Assembly: GCF_013204845.1 (NCBI RefSeq)
Contig: NZ_JABMKY010000014.1
Coordinates: 1-64,000, forward strand
Direction: 5' to 3'
DNA from: Paenibacillus qinlingensis
GTDB taxonomy: Bacteria > Bacillota > Bacilli > Paenibacillales > NBRC-103111
Length of the DNA: 64,000 bases
Under the pieces are notes generated by a model, which did no database searches, had not been told where the DNA came from, and was given only the letters and a program-made list of their open reading frames with translations. Shown here piece by piece: positions 43,231 to 51,515 of this stretch. Both the position numbers and the translations under genes were made by a program. Position 1 is the first letter of the stretch. Each line of letters opens with the position of its first letter.

Positions 43231-43944
43231 CTACCCGTACACCTTCTCCCAAATGTTCTCTAACGAGCAGCCGTACGTCTCGCGCAAATTCTCCGTTGAG
43301 TCGAATATCGTAACCTGCCCATTCTGTAGAAAAATAACGTCATCAAACATAGGCTCAGATTCATTCACCGAATGGGTGGAAAGCACAATCGTCTGCTCAT
43401 CCGATTGGAACTCGCTGATGATGGAGCGAATAATCTTCGCTCGCGACGACGGGTCAATACCAGAGAACGGCTCGTCCAGCAAGATCAGCGGCACTTTCCG
43501 GGATAACGCTGCAATTAATTTCAAGCGCGCCCGCATCCCTTTGGACAGATTCCGAACCTTCTGGTTCTCATCCAGATCCATTTTGACAACCATTTCCGCC
43601 GCTCTGTCTGCCTGCCAATCCTTGTAGAACCCCGAGATAAATTGCAGCGTCTCCTTCACCGTCATCCACCCATATAGATGATCAATCTCAGGTAAATAAG
43701 CCACATGCTGCTTATTATGAACATCCGGCTTCCTCCCACCTACGAGAATCGTACCCGAAGTTGGATAGATGAGACCGGCCATCATCTTGAGCAATGTCGA
43801 TTTGCCACTCCCGTTCGGCCCCAGTAAGCCGACAATCGTCCCCTTCTTAACCTGAAGGTCGATGCCTTTTATGGCTTGCTTTAATAAATACTTCTTCTGA
43901 ATGCCTTTGAGCTCAATCATGTACGGATTCTCTTCGCTCGACAC
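43231..43944 (-). CDS. ABC transporter ATPase, YtrB-like (operon gene 2)
   Basis: A 237-residue ATPase: Walker A GPNGSGKSTLLKMMAGL, Q-loop-like YLPEIDHLYGWMT, degenerate signature LSKGMRARLKL, Walker B LILLDEPFSGIDPSSR, H-loop LSTHSV. The MRARLK signature and short C-terminus are typical of the YtrB group. Directly follows the GntR regulator gene and precedes its permease, so the order GntR-ATPase-permease is that of ytrA-type operons. Confidence 0.88.
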   Translation of the reverse strand: MSSEENPYMIELKGIQKKYLLKQAIKGIDLQVKKGTIVGLLGPNGSGKSTLLKMMAGLIYPTSGTILVGGRKPDVHNKQHVAYLPEIDHLYGWMTVKETLQFISGFYKDWQADRAAEMVVKMDLDENQKVRNLSKGMRARLKLIAALSRKVPLILLDEPFSGIDPSSRAKIIRSIISEFQSDEQTIVLSTHSVNESEPMFDDVIFLQNGQVTIFDSTENLRETYGCSLENIWEKVYG

Positions 43945-43947
43945 GGT

Positions 43948-44325
43948 CTATCCCTCCTTACGTTCCATATGTAAAGTATCGCGGAGCATATCCGCCATTT
44001 CGTCCGCTTTAATGCCCAAACCGCGCATTTCTTCAATGAATTGATGAACCGCAGCCTGCGCCATTTCAGAACGAATCGATAGAAGCATCTCCGGATCATT
44101 CTTGATAAAAGTACCCTGCCCACGCAACGTCTCCGTCAAACCCACCCGCTCCATCTCTTGGTAAGCCCTCATCACCGTATTAGGATTCACTTGTGATATT
44201 TGTGCCCGTTCCTTGTGGGACGGGATTTTATCACCTGGGGATAGCTCACCCCTAGCCAATGCTTTCTTAACCTCATCGACCATCTGCAAATAAATCGGTT
44301 TCGGGCTATTAAAATTAAGTTGCAC
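43948..44325 (-). CDS. ytrA: GntR-family regulator, YtrA subfamily
   Basis: A 125-residue regulator: residues 1-75 are a GntR winged helix (PIYLQMVDEVKKALARGELSPGDKIPSHKERAQISQVNPNTVMRAYQEMERVGLTETLRGQGTFI) followed by only two helices, the short effector domain that defines the YtrA subfamily. First gene of a six-gene minus-strand operon. Its promoter has a perfect 9-bp inverted repeat just downstream of the -10 box, fitting autorepression. The YtrA group controls operons induced by lipid-II-targeting antibiotics; the name is given by subfamily. Confidence 0.85.
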   Translation of the reverse strand: MQLNFNSPKPIYLQMVDEVKKALARGELSPGDKIPSHKERAQISQVNPNTVMRAYQEMERVGLTETLRGQGTFIKNDPEMLLSIRSEMAQAAVHQFIEEMRGLGIKADEMADMLRDTLHMERKEG

Positions 44326-44353
44326 CGTCCTACCCTCCTCTTCACCGCAAACC

Positions 44354-44409
44354 AGTGCACTATTGAACTAGTGCACTATAAGAATATTTGCATACTTATA
44401 AATTGTCAA
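44354..44409 (-). promoter_or_regulatory. Promoter and operator of the YtrA-like operon
   Basis: On the minus strand TTGACA (44409-44404), 17-bp spacer, TATTCT (44386-44381), then the inverted repeat AGTGCACTA-N6-TAGTGCACT (44354-44362 / 44369-44377), perfect in both 9-bp arms. Placed on the start site, as expected for a GntR repressor. Confidence 0.85.
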
Positions 44410-44520
44410 TGGCTTTTTCTGCACAGGGGGAACGGGTGGGTACGTAAGCTTAATCTTGGAGAAGGGGACTAGGGGGCGCTAGTGACCGTGAAATATGGGA
44501 AAAAGACATCCCAGGGAATA

Positions 44521-44610
44521 GGGAACGTGGGTGTCTTTTTTGTTCGAAAATTGCGAAAAGTGCCCTCCAGGGGAACGTGAGTGTCCTATTTCCTCGAAAA
44601 TTGCGAAAAA
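44521..44610. repeat. 2 x 50-bp direct repeat
   Basis: GGGAACGTG...GTGTC...TCGAAAATTGCGAAAA at 44521-44560 and again at 44571-44610, 34 of 40 positions identical. The first copy overlaps a hairpin ending in T6. Confidence 0.7.
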
Positions 44611-45281
44611 CATCAAAAATCGCTCACTTAGCGCACTCTCGTTCCTCTCGACGCAAAGAACAGCCGATTTTGGCGTATTAGCGCATCTAGGTTCCCTTTC
44701 ATCTGGTTGCAACCTCAATTGAGCGGGAACTTGAACGGTGACGGTATGACGTGAGGTCAGCGGTGGCATTTCGGACGAGATGCTGCTGGTGTGGGCGAGA
44801 TGCTGTGGACATGGTGGAGAGAGGGGTGTTTGCAGTCGCAGTGGGGCAACACGGGCAACGGCAGAGTAGGTGCAGCAATGCGGGCTTGTGGGCCAACTTG
44901 CACCGGCAAACTGTGGGTAGGCAGGCTTTTCGGTGGCGGCGAGGCTGCGTAGAGTGTTGGAGTGATCACCCTCTCCACTTCCTCTCCCTCCTCTCAAAAA
45001 TGCAAAAATACAACTTTTTCCACTAATTTACGGTGGAAATTAGTAAATGCGCGCAAATAGGCAACCTTTTTAACGTATTTCATAATAATCTCCTAAATTC
45101 GCTGAGAATTGATGCCTTTTTGCATCAATTTCAAATAACGGAAGAGAATCCCGTTCGAAAAGTGCTCTTTTGCATTTTTGACAGGGAGGGGGGACTCGAG
45201 GACTCGAGGACTTTTAAGATTTGAAAATCATCAAAAACCTTACTCCATCAGTCATTACATTTGTCGCCTCCACTTCCTTGC

Positions 45282-45757
45282 TGCTCCATACTCCCCCTAC
45301 TACTTCTCTTTACTCCATACTCCCCTACTGCTTCTCATTACTCCATACTCTTCTACTACTTCTCTTTACTCCGTACTCCTCTACTACTTCTCATTACTAC
45401 ATACTCCCCTACTACTTCTATTTACTCCAAACTACCCTACTGCTTCTCATTACTCCATACTCTTCTACTACTTCTCATTACTCCAAACTACCCTACTGCT
45501 TCTCATTACTCCATACTCTTCTACTACTTCTCATTACTCCAAACTACCCTACTGCTTCTCTTTACTCCAAACTACCCTACTGCTTCTCATTACTCCATAC
45601 TCTTCTACTACTTCTCTTTACTCCATACTCTTCTACTACTTCTCTTTACTCCATACTCTTCTACTACTCCAACTTACTCCAAGCTCCCCTACTACTTCTC
45701 TTTACTCCGTACTCCTCTACTACTTCTCTTCACTCCACTTTTCCAACATTCTTCTCT
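45282..45757. repeat. 28-bp minisatellite, about 17 units, almost G-free on plus strand
   Basis: Units of the type TTACTCCATACTCTTCTACT + ACTTCTCW repeat every 28 bp (phases at 45311, 45339, 45367 ... 45703). Variants alternate ATACTC, AAACTA and GTACTC and CTTCT versus CCCCT. As 28 is not divisible by 3, all three plus frames stay open with a shared Leu/Ser/Thr/Tyr pattern. That is an artefact of composition. Confidence 0.93.
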
Positions 45758-45908
45758 TTATCCTAACTACTTCTCACTACTCAAATTGAGGAATCCGCGG
45801 AGAGGTTACCCCAATATGAGCCCAAACATGCGAAATGAACGCTGCTCATTCCTCTTAAAATGAGTGCATTTCCAGTTATGGTACTTCCTATGAAACAATT
45901 AAACTAAC

Positions 45909-45953
45909 ACAAAAAGCTGCCCTCACATAGATAATCTACGTGAGAGCAGCTTC
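45909..45953 (-). terminator. Terminator of the VTC operon (minus strand)
   Basis: AAGCTGCTCTCAC...GTGAGGGCAGCTT on the minus strand, followed by TTTTGTG; the inner loop also pairs GTAGAT/ATCTAT. Confidence 0.85.
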
Positions 45954-45977
45954 ATAAACATGTACAATTCGTTCGAT

Positions 45978-47831
45978 TTACTGTGCTGTTCGCTGTGGGC
46001 GCTGTCCACCACCTTGTGGTGGCATGCCGCCTCCACCTCCGCCTTGTCTACCACCGCCAGGACCGCCCATCATCCCGCTTCTAGCTTCGGTTACACCCGT
46101 TTCGGACAACCACGTGATCAAGGTAGCTGTCTTGAAGTCGACAACTTTCGTCCCGCCTTGATAGGTACCACCTTCAAACAGCCCTTTCGTCGCGGTGCCG
46201 GTTGAAGATCCGCCCGAGCTAAGCGTGTACGAAGCGTCTTGCTTCAGGTTCGGTGAGCTGACGAACACCGACTGATAGTTCTTCGCTGGCGCAAACGTAA
46301 TAATGGTGTTGCCTGCGCTATCTTCGAGATGAACCAGCGCACCCGCTTGCTGGGTCTTGGTGTACGTCATCAAGACGCCGGCTTGCGTCGACTTGTCGGA
46401 CGTGGCTTGCACCATGCCGGAGCTTCCCGCGGCAACCAGGAAACCGCCTGTCATGACGAATGTGCCGTCATAGTCAAGTGAGCCGTTGTTGTTCTCGATC
46501 GGCCCGTTGACCACCACCGTACCACCACTCATCGTGATGGAGCCGTTCGAGTCCAACCCGTCGCCTTTCGAGTCGACGGATAAGAAGCCGCCGGTAATCG
46601 TCAGCATATTGCTCGAATTCGCGCCGGATGCGCCCGGTGCACCTCCTGGTGCACCGCCAGGCCCTCCAGCAGGAGCTGCCCCGGCCTGGCCAGCTCCTGC
46701 TCCTGCACCGCCAGCGCCTGCCTTCGGAGCAGCGCCACCCTCAGCGGACTCAGCGTCGCCGCTGGAGATGTTCACACCGTCGTCCGTAGAAACGACATTG
46801 GTTTTACCCCCCGAGATCAGAACCGCTGGCGCCTCGATCCCTTCATTGCTTTGCGTGATGTCGATGGTACCACCGGCGATAGCAAGTGATACCTCGGCGT
46901 GTATGCCATCATCGCCAGCATTAATGTGAAGATCTCCACCACTCACATCAAGGCCGCCGCTACTGTGCAACGCATCCTCGCCGGATTTGATTGTAAATGT
47001 TCCACCAGCCAGGCTGATATACCCTTCCTCACCCTCTTTATCGTTTGAAGTTTTAATGCCATGTCCACCTGCATCAATCGTCAAGGTACCTGCTTGGATA
47101 GCGACCAAGTCGCGCCCCATCACGCCATCATCAACAGCCTTAACATCCAGCGTGCCTCCGGTGATTTTGAGCTTATCCTTGCTGGTAATCCCGTTGTTGT
47201 AGTTCCCTTTCACGACTAACTTCCCAAATCCATTAATCGTCAGATCGTCCTTACTGAAGATCGCCGAGTTCGGCTCATCAGTCGTAGCATCCGGATACAC
47301 ATACTTCGTCCCATCAGAAACGATGTTCTCCGTCCCTTCTTGTAAGGAGATAATCGCCTTACCCGCTTCTTCGATGAAAATCGCGGAAGACGTGCTGTTC
47401 GTAATCTCCACGCCGTTTAAAACTAAACGAACTACACCCTTATCCTTCACATTCACTGTTATTTGACCATCTGTTAATTTTCCGCTCAAGACATACGTTC
47501 CAGCCTTCGTGATCGCAATCTTACCGTCCTTCACCGCTGCGCCCTGACCCTCAATCGTTGCACCAGTACCTGTTAACGAGATCTTTGTCGGATTGGTAGA
47601 CGCCCAGTCTGTATAAGCATCGTCCGCCGTATACTCCACCTTCTGGATGATATCTGTAGTCACTGCTTTTCCGCTTACAGCAACAGCAGCCGCAGCCGTT
47701 CCCGTCGTTGTTGTAGCCGGTGTAGCCTCCGTAGAAGTCGAAGCTAGATCCGTCGTTTCATTGCATGCTGCTAACACAACAGCGCATAATAGTAGGACAC
47801 CTGCGCCTTTCATATTCAATGGTTTTTTCAT
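45978..47831 (-). CDS. Cthe_2159-like carbohydrate-binding lipoprotein (DUF4353)
   Basis: A 617-residue lipoprotein. Lipobox VVLAAC at about 22 after MKKPLNMKGAGVLLLCA; a Thr/Ala-rich linker; then a beta-helix domain with many G-x-h-x-I-x-G turns (FGKLVVKGNYNNGITSKDKLKITGGTLDVKAVDDGV, GGDLHINAGDDGIHAE, LISGGKTNVVSTDDGV). The repeated DDG(I/V) and GIKTSND loops are the Ca/acidic-sugar features of Cthe_2159 proteins, which bind polygalacturonate. A Gly/Ala/Pro linker splits the helix, and the tail is Gly/Pro/Gln-rich. The ATG at 47831 follows GAGGAAGAGA. Last gene of the VTC operon. Confidence 0.85.
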   Translation of the reverse strand: MKKPLNMKGAGVLLLCAVVLAACNETTDLASTSTEATPATTTTGTAAAAVAVSGKAVTTDIIQKVEYTADDAYTDWASTNPTKISLTGTGATIEGQGAAVKDGKIAITKAGTYVLSGKLTDGQITVNVKDKGVVRLVLNGVEITNSTSSAIFIEEAGKAIISLQEGTENIVSDGTKYVYPDATTDEPNSAIFSKDDLTINGFGKLVVKGNYNNGITSKDKLKITGGTLDVKAVDDGVMGRDLVAIQAGTLTIDAGGHGIKTSNDKEGEEGYISLAGGTFTIKSGEDALHSSGGLDVSGGDLHINAGDDGIHAEVSLAIAGGTIDITQSNEGIEAPAVLISGGKTNVVSTDDGVNISSGDAESAEGGAAPKAGAGGAGAGAGQAGAAPAGGPGGAPGGAPGASGANSSNMLTITGGFLSVDSKGDGLDSNGSITMSGGTVVVNGPIENNNGSLDYDGTFVMTGGFLVAAGSSGMVQATSDKSTQAGVLMTYTKTQQAGALVHLEDSAGNTIITFAPAKNYQSVFVSSPNLKQDASYTLSSGGSSTGTATKGLFEGGTYQGGTKVVDFKTATLITWLSETGVTEARSGMMGGPGGGRQGGGGGGMPPQGGGQRPQRTAQ

Positions 47832-47863
47832 AGAAATCTCTTCCTCTCTCATTTGCATTATTT

Positions 47864-48544
47864 TTAAAATTCAGCCGCTGTAGGGCTCATTGTTAATGTG
47901 ATATCTAAGTTCCCATTTCGGCATCTAATAGCGTCTAGGAACTCTTTCTGACTCGTCAAATGATCAATCGTCACGACGTAAACTAACTCATATAAGCTGC
48001 CTAACTCAGTTGTACGTACTTTTTTCAACTCATAGGCAATGTCGAACATATTGAACACTTCAGCAAACGCTTCTTCATACCCCAGACTCTCGGGAATCGT
48101 CACTTTCAATAGCTTCTGTGCTGCCTTCTTAGCACCAAAATTAGTCACTTTCAGGACAAACATCAATGCGCAAAGGATAAGTGTAAAAAGTACCGCATAA
48201 CCAAACGATCCTACGCCGCAGGCAAGTCCTGCCGCCATTGTGAACAAGACGAAGGCAATATCCTTCGGATCTCCAGGCGCGCTTCGGAATCGAATAATGG
48301 AGAAGGCCCCTGCAAGGCTGAACGCTCTAGCGATGTTACTGCCGATTAATAGAATAATAATGGCTACAATAACTGGCAGAACAATCATGGTTAACGTGAA
48401 GCTTTGTGTGTAGTTGGTTTGTGTTTTCATATAAGTAACGCTGATCAAGGCGCCTAGTACAATGGCAGTAATAATGGTTAATAAAGCATTCATGAGCGTT
48501 AATTCTGTGCCTGCTGTGACTTGTGCAAAAATCGAATCGATCAT
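47864..48544 (-). CDS. DUF4956 membrane protein
   Basis: A 226-residue protein with four TM segments in residues 15-145 and a cytosolic C-terminal domain of about 80 residues ending in LDITLTMSP. Between TM2 and TM3 lies the family core ARAFSLAGAFSIIRFRSAPGDPKDIAFVLFTMAAGLACGVG, nearly invariant in DUF4956. Overlaps the VTC gene by 4 bp. The family is repeatedly found next to VTC-domain proteins; it may be a membrane partner or channel for the polymer, but no biochemical role is established to my knowledge. Confidence 0.87.
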   Translation of the reverse strand: MIDSIFAQVTAGTELTLMNALLTIITAIVLGALISVTYMKTQTNYTQSFTLTMIVLPVIVAIIILLIGSNIARAFSLAGAFSIIRFRSAPGDPKDIAFVLFTMAAGLACGVGSFGYAVLFTLILCALMFVLKVTNFGAKKAAQKLLKVTIPESLGYEEAFAEVFNMFDIAYELKKVRTTELGSLYELVYVVTIDHLTSQKEFLDAIRCRNGNLDITLTMSPTAAEF

Positions 48545-49278
48545 ACTTGAATCCTCTCCCCCGTTAGTTGTTCATTTCGCATTTTTTTGTATTCGTTGCC
48601 GTACTTTGAGAAGCTCGTTCGAAACATGTCATGCTCCGACAGCATCTTCGACAACCAGAGCGGGATCGTTTTCTCCGCCTTCACTTCCATGAGCCATTGC
48701 CCGCGGTCCATCAGCTGATCTCCATGATCGCCACTTTCGAGCTTGAGATCATACCGTCTGGAACGGATATTCGTGTCAAAGGTGATCCGCAAATCTCGAT
48801 TATTTTTGCAAAACATCGCAATCCGGTCATACGCCAGATATACCTTCGGCTCCAGATCATATCGGCCTAAGAAATATTTAATCTCTTGGATCACTTGCTT
48901 GTTCATATATGGCTGCAACTCAGGCTCTACCTTCGTTCGTACAAAGTCGTACGACTCGTTCAGCTTCAGCGCTGTTCTTCTTTTATTCACAAGGCCGAAC
49001 ACCTTCTTCTTCAGCTCTAGATACACCTTCGCATCTGCGTTTGGCACCCCGTACGCTCTTATTCGCAGCTTCTCTCGATATTTCGGCTTCGCCAACGAAT
49101 TTCGAATTAATGAATCATGCTCGGTATCAAAGTAGATGTTACTGATCGAGTAGAATTGTTCATTCTTGTTGTAGGCGTCCATTTCCATATATTCGAGCAG
49201 TCGATTATAGATCGTGTAAAAGGCTTTCGTATCCATCAGATACTTATTTTCATACCGATTAAATACTTCAATCGCCAT
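48541..49278 (-). CDS. VTC-domain protein (polyphosphate polymerase-like)
   Basis: A 245-residue cytosolic protein of the CYTH/TTM tunnel fold. Tunnel residues visible: FNRYENKYLM at 6-15, YREKLRIRAYG, the paired acidic/basic strand KVYLELKKK, NKRRTAL, the YLAYDR strand, DLRITFD and LMEVKAEK near 210. Yeast Vtc4 with this fold makes polyphosphate from ATP at the vacuole membrane. AGGAGG lies 9 nt upstream. First gene of a VTC-DUF4956-lipoprotein operon. Bacterial VTC proteins have been little studied, so polymerase activity is inference. Confidence 0.87.
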   Translation of the reverse strand: MAIEVFNRYENKYLMDTKAFYTIYNRLLEYMEMDAYNKNEQFYSISNIYFDTEHDSLIRNSLAKPKYREKLRIRAYGVPNADAKVYLELKKKVFGLVNKRRTALKLNESYDFVRTKVEPELQPYMNKQVIQEIKYFLGRYDLEPKVYLAYDRIAMFCKNNRDLRITFDTNIRSRRYDLKLESGDHGDQLMDRGQWLMEVKAEKTIPLWLSKMLSEHDMFRTSFSKYGNEYKKMRNEQLTGERIQV

Positions 49279-49347
49279 TGTGATGCGCCTCCTTCTTGTT
49301 CATGCTGCGTATTGCTCGCCGCTTCCATGACTGTATCTTAGCCCCCC

Positions 49348-49364
49348 AACCTTTAGTGAAACTT
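49348..49364 (-). promoter_or_regulatory. Direct-repeat regulator box of the VTC operon
   Basis: Minus strand AAGTTT-N5-AAGGTT (49364-49348), 11-bp period, 7 bp upstream of a TAAGAT -10-like hexamer (49340-49335). The same box type precedes the divergent regulator gene. Confidence 0.6.
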
Positions 49365-49419
49365 AAATGCGAGATGGATTATGTTTTTTTCGTAAATCTG
49401 CACATGGAGTGCTACTATT

Positions 49420-49450
49420 AAGGTTGATTAAAGGTTCGCAGGCCTATAAT
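49420..49450 (+). promoter_or_regulatory. Direct-repeat regulator box and -10 of the two-component genes
   Basis: AAGGTT-N5-AAGGTT (49420-49436), 11-bp period, followed after 8 bp by a perfect TATAAT (49445-49450). No consensus -35; the repeats take its place, as in PhoB/PhoP-type activated promoters. Autoactivation is inferred. Confidence 0.65.
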
Positions 49451-49499
49451 GAAGCCATGCCATTGCAGAGCATCTTGAGGCACTAAGGGGGAAACGACC

Positions 49500-50180
49500 A
49501 TGAGAATTCTAATCGTGGAAGACGAAGTACATTTAGCTGAAGCTTTAACTCAAATTTTGAAAAAACACCATTACTCCGTTGACGCTGTTCACGATGGACA
49601 GTCCGGACTGGATAATGCGTTAAGCGGTATATATGATCTTCTATTGCTCGATATCATGCTGCCCGAAATGGACGGGATCACGATCCTTAAGACACTGCGT
49701 GCCAAAGGGATTTCAACACCTGTGATTCTGCTTACAGCCAAGGGAGAAATTTCAGATAAAATCGCGGGATTGGATTACGGTGCCGATGATTATGTCGCCA
49801 AACCGTTCTCAACCGAAGAGCTCTTAGCTCGGATACGCGCAGCGTTAAGACGCAAGGGCGAGGTCGTGCCGGAAGATGCTTTGAAGTTCGGGGACATCGA
49901 ATTGCATACAGGAAACCTTAAGCTCACTTGTAAGGGGAAGGAATTGAAACTGATTTTAAAAGAAAGCGAGCTCCTGGAGCTGTTAATGACGAGAAAGCAG
50001 GCCGTAACATCGAAGGAACAGATCATCGAGAAGCTATGGGGCTTCGATTCTGAGGTGGAGCATAACAACGTGGAAGTTTACATCTCTTTTTTACGCAAAA
50101 AACTAACTTTCCTGCACGCGGCTGTCCGTATCTCGACCCTTAGAGGCGTCGGATATGTGCTGGAGGAGGTGACCTCTTAA
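49500..50180 (+). CDS. OmpR-family response regulator of the VTC locus
   Basis: A 226-residue regulator: receiver with phospho-acceptor Asp51 in LLLDIMLPEMDG, Thr in ILLTAKG and Lys in YVAKPF; winged helix from about 130 (LILKESELLELLMTRKQAVTSKEQIIEKLWGFDSE, VEVYISFLRKKL, STLRGVGYVLE). Its stop overlaps the kinase ATG (TAATG). OmpR-type regulators bind direct repeats of 11-bp period, exactly what is seen in both promoters of this locus. Confidence 0.93.
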   Translation: MRILIVEDEVHLAEALTQILKKHHYSVDAVHDGQSGLDNALSGIYDLLLLDIMLPEMDGITILKTLRAKGISTPVILLTAKGEISDKIAGLDYGADDYVAKPFSTEELLARIRAALRRKGEVVPEDALKFGDIELHTGNLKLTCKGKELKLILKESELLELLMTRKQAVTSKEQIIEKLWGFDSEVEHNNVEVYISFLRKKLTFLHAAVRISTLRGVGYVLEEVTS

Positions 50181-51448
50181 TGTTTAACAAGCTTCGCAAC
50201 CGATTTCTGATCGTAAATCTAGTCATCATATCCTGCATCATGGTCTTGTCTTTCGCGACGATTTATTTCATTACCTATCAGAATGTGAAGGCTGACATCG
50301 ATATGGAACTGCATGGTGTAGCTAATTTCAATCTCAAACCTGACGGGAAAAAGGGGAATATGAAACTCGGACCTGATGGCGGGCATCACCCGCAAGAACC
50401 TCAGGGGTACAATGATTCACCACCCGAGCGATCGGTTTCCTTCGTGCTGCAAGCGGATTCCCAGTGGAACATCACATCGACGAATTCCCGTTTTGATATG
50501 GATACCGTGTTCTACGAAACTGCGATTAAAGAAGCTTCCTTGGGCAGGTCGGATATCGGCCAGTTCACGCTGGATGGCAATCAATGGGCGTATATGGTGC
50601 AAAAGAATGACACCGGGTATAGCGTCGTTTATCTCGACGTTACGGCTCAGAAGACCATTCTGACGAATCTCGTCTATACCTTCTCGCTCGTCGGCTTGGT
50701 GATGCTGATCGTCATCTTCTTTACGAGCCGTTATTTTGCGAATCGTTCCATCGCGCCGGTCCGCGAGGCCTTTCAGAAGCAGAAACAATTCATCGCGGAT
50801 GCTTCCCACGAGCTGAAAACACCGCTAGCCGTCATCAATACTAATGCGGATGTGCTCTTAGCGAATAGCGAAGATACCATCGAAAGCCAATCGAAATGGC
50901 TGCATCGCATCAAATCGGAGACGGAACGCATGAAGACCCTTACCAACGATCTCCTCTATCTGACGGAAATGGATGATACTAGGGCGGGAATCTTGTACAG
51001 CGAATTTAACGTGAGTGAATCTGTGGAGAGTGTTCTCCTCACGATGGAAGCCGTCGTGTTCGAGAAGGATATTACGCTGGATTACGAGATTCAGCCCGAC
51101 CTCACCTTGCATGGCAATAGTGAACAAATCAAGCAAGTTGTCATGATTCTTATGGACAATGCGATCAAATACACGCCACCGAAGGGGGCTATTACGCTCA
51201 GCTTCAAGAAGCATCATAGCGATACGCTTCTCACTGTGACCAATACCGGCGAAGGCATCTCGCCTGAGCATGTGGAGCGGATCTTCGACCGCTTCTACCG
51301 CGCGGATACATCGCGTTCACGCAAGCATGGCGGCTACGGGCTTGGATTAGCCATAGCCAAGTCCATTGTGGAGCAGCATAAGGGCAAAATTCATGCAAAA
51401 AGTGTGCAGCAGGAGACCACGTCGTTTTATGTGCAGCTCCCTTCATAG
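50180..51448 (+). CDS. Sensor histidine kinase of the VTC locus
   Basis: A 422-residue kinase: TM1 (about 10-31), ectodomain 33-163 rich in Gly, Asp, His and Pro at 53-83 (LKPDGKKGNMKLGPDGGHH), TM2 (about 164-183), little or no HAMP, H-box QFIADASHELKTPLAV (His210), N-box ILMDNAIKYTPPKG, G1 VTNTGEGISP, F-box IFDRFYRAD and G2 GGYGLGLAIAKS. The ectodomain is compact and has a cation-binding look, but no known sensor family is recognised. Followed by a terminator. Confidence 0.92.
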   Translation: MFNKLRNRFLIVNLVIISCIMVLSFATIYFITYQNVKADIDMELHGVANFNLKPDGKKGNMKLGPDGGHHPQEPQGYNDSPPERSVSFVLQADSQWNITSTNSRFDMDTVFYETAIKEASLGRSDIGQFTLDGNQWAYMVQKNDTGYSVVYLDVTAQKTILTNLVYTFSLVGLVMLIVIFFTSRYFANRSIAPVREAFQKQKQFIADASHELKTPLAVINTNADVLLANSEDTIESQSKWLHRIKSETERMKTLTNDLLYLTEMDDTRAGILYSEFNVSESVESVLLTMEAVVFEKDITLDYEIQPDLTLHGNSEQIKQVVMILMDNAIKYTPPKGAITLSFKKHHSDTLLTVTNTGEGISPEHVERIFDRFYRADTSRSRKHGGYGLGLAIAKSIVEQHKGKIHAKSVQQETTSFYVQLPS

Positions 51449-51458
51449 CAGTTTTTCT

Positions 51459-51494
51459 AAGAGCTAAGCGGCTTGATGCGTTTAGCTCTTTTGT
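51459..51494 (+). terminator. Terminator of two-component genes
   Basis: AAGAGCTAA / TTTAGCTCTT stem followed by TTGTGTTTTTT. Confidence 0.75.
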
Positions 51495-51515
51495 GTTTTT
51501 TGCGTATACCTCTTT

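Larger units (their letters stand above)
44410..45908. other. 1.5-kb stretch without a recognisable gene
   Basis: It holds a terminator-like hairpin (about 44501-44544), a 2x50-bp direct repeat (44521-44610), a G-rich plus-strand segment (44720-44960), an AT-rich segment and the 28-bp minisatellite (45282-45757). Open frames on both strands here show no ribosome sites, no family motifs and repeat-driven composition, so I call none. Confidence 0.65.

Noticed and set aside
44479..45026. Several 60-170-codon frames on both strands
   Set aside because: Composition is low-complexity and strand-biased, frames overlap one another, and none has a convincing start.
45282..45757. CRISPR array or a Leu/Ser/Thr-rich coding repeat
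   Set aside because: There are no unique spacers; the 28-bp units are directly abutting. Three overlapping plus frames are open only because the repeat lacks stop codons in every phase, and no start with a ribosome site exists.
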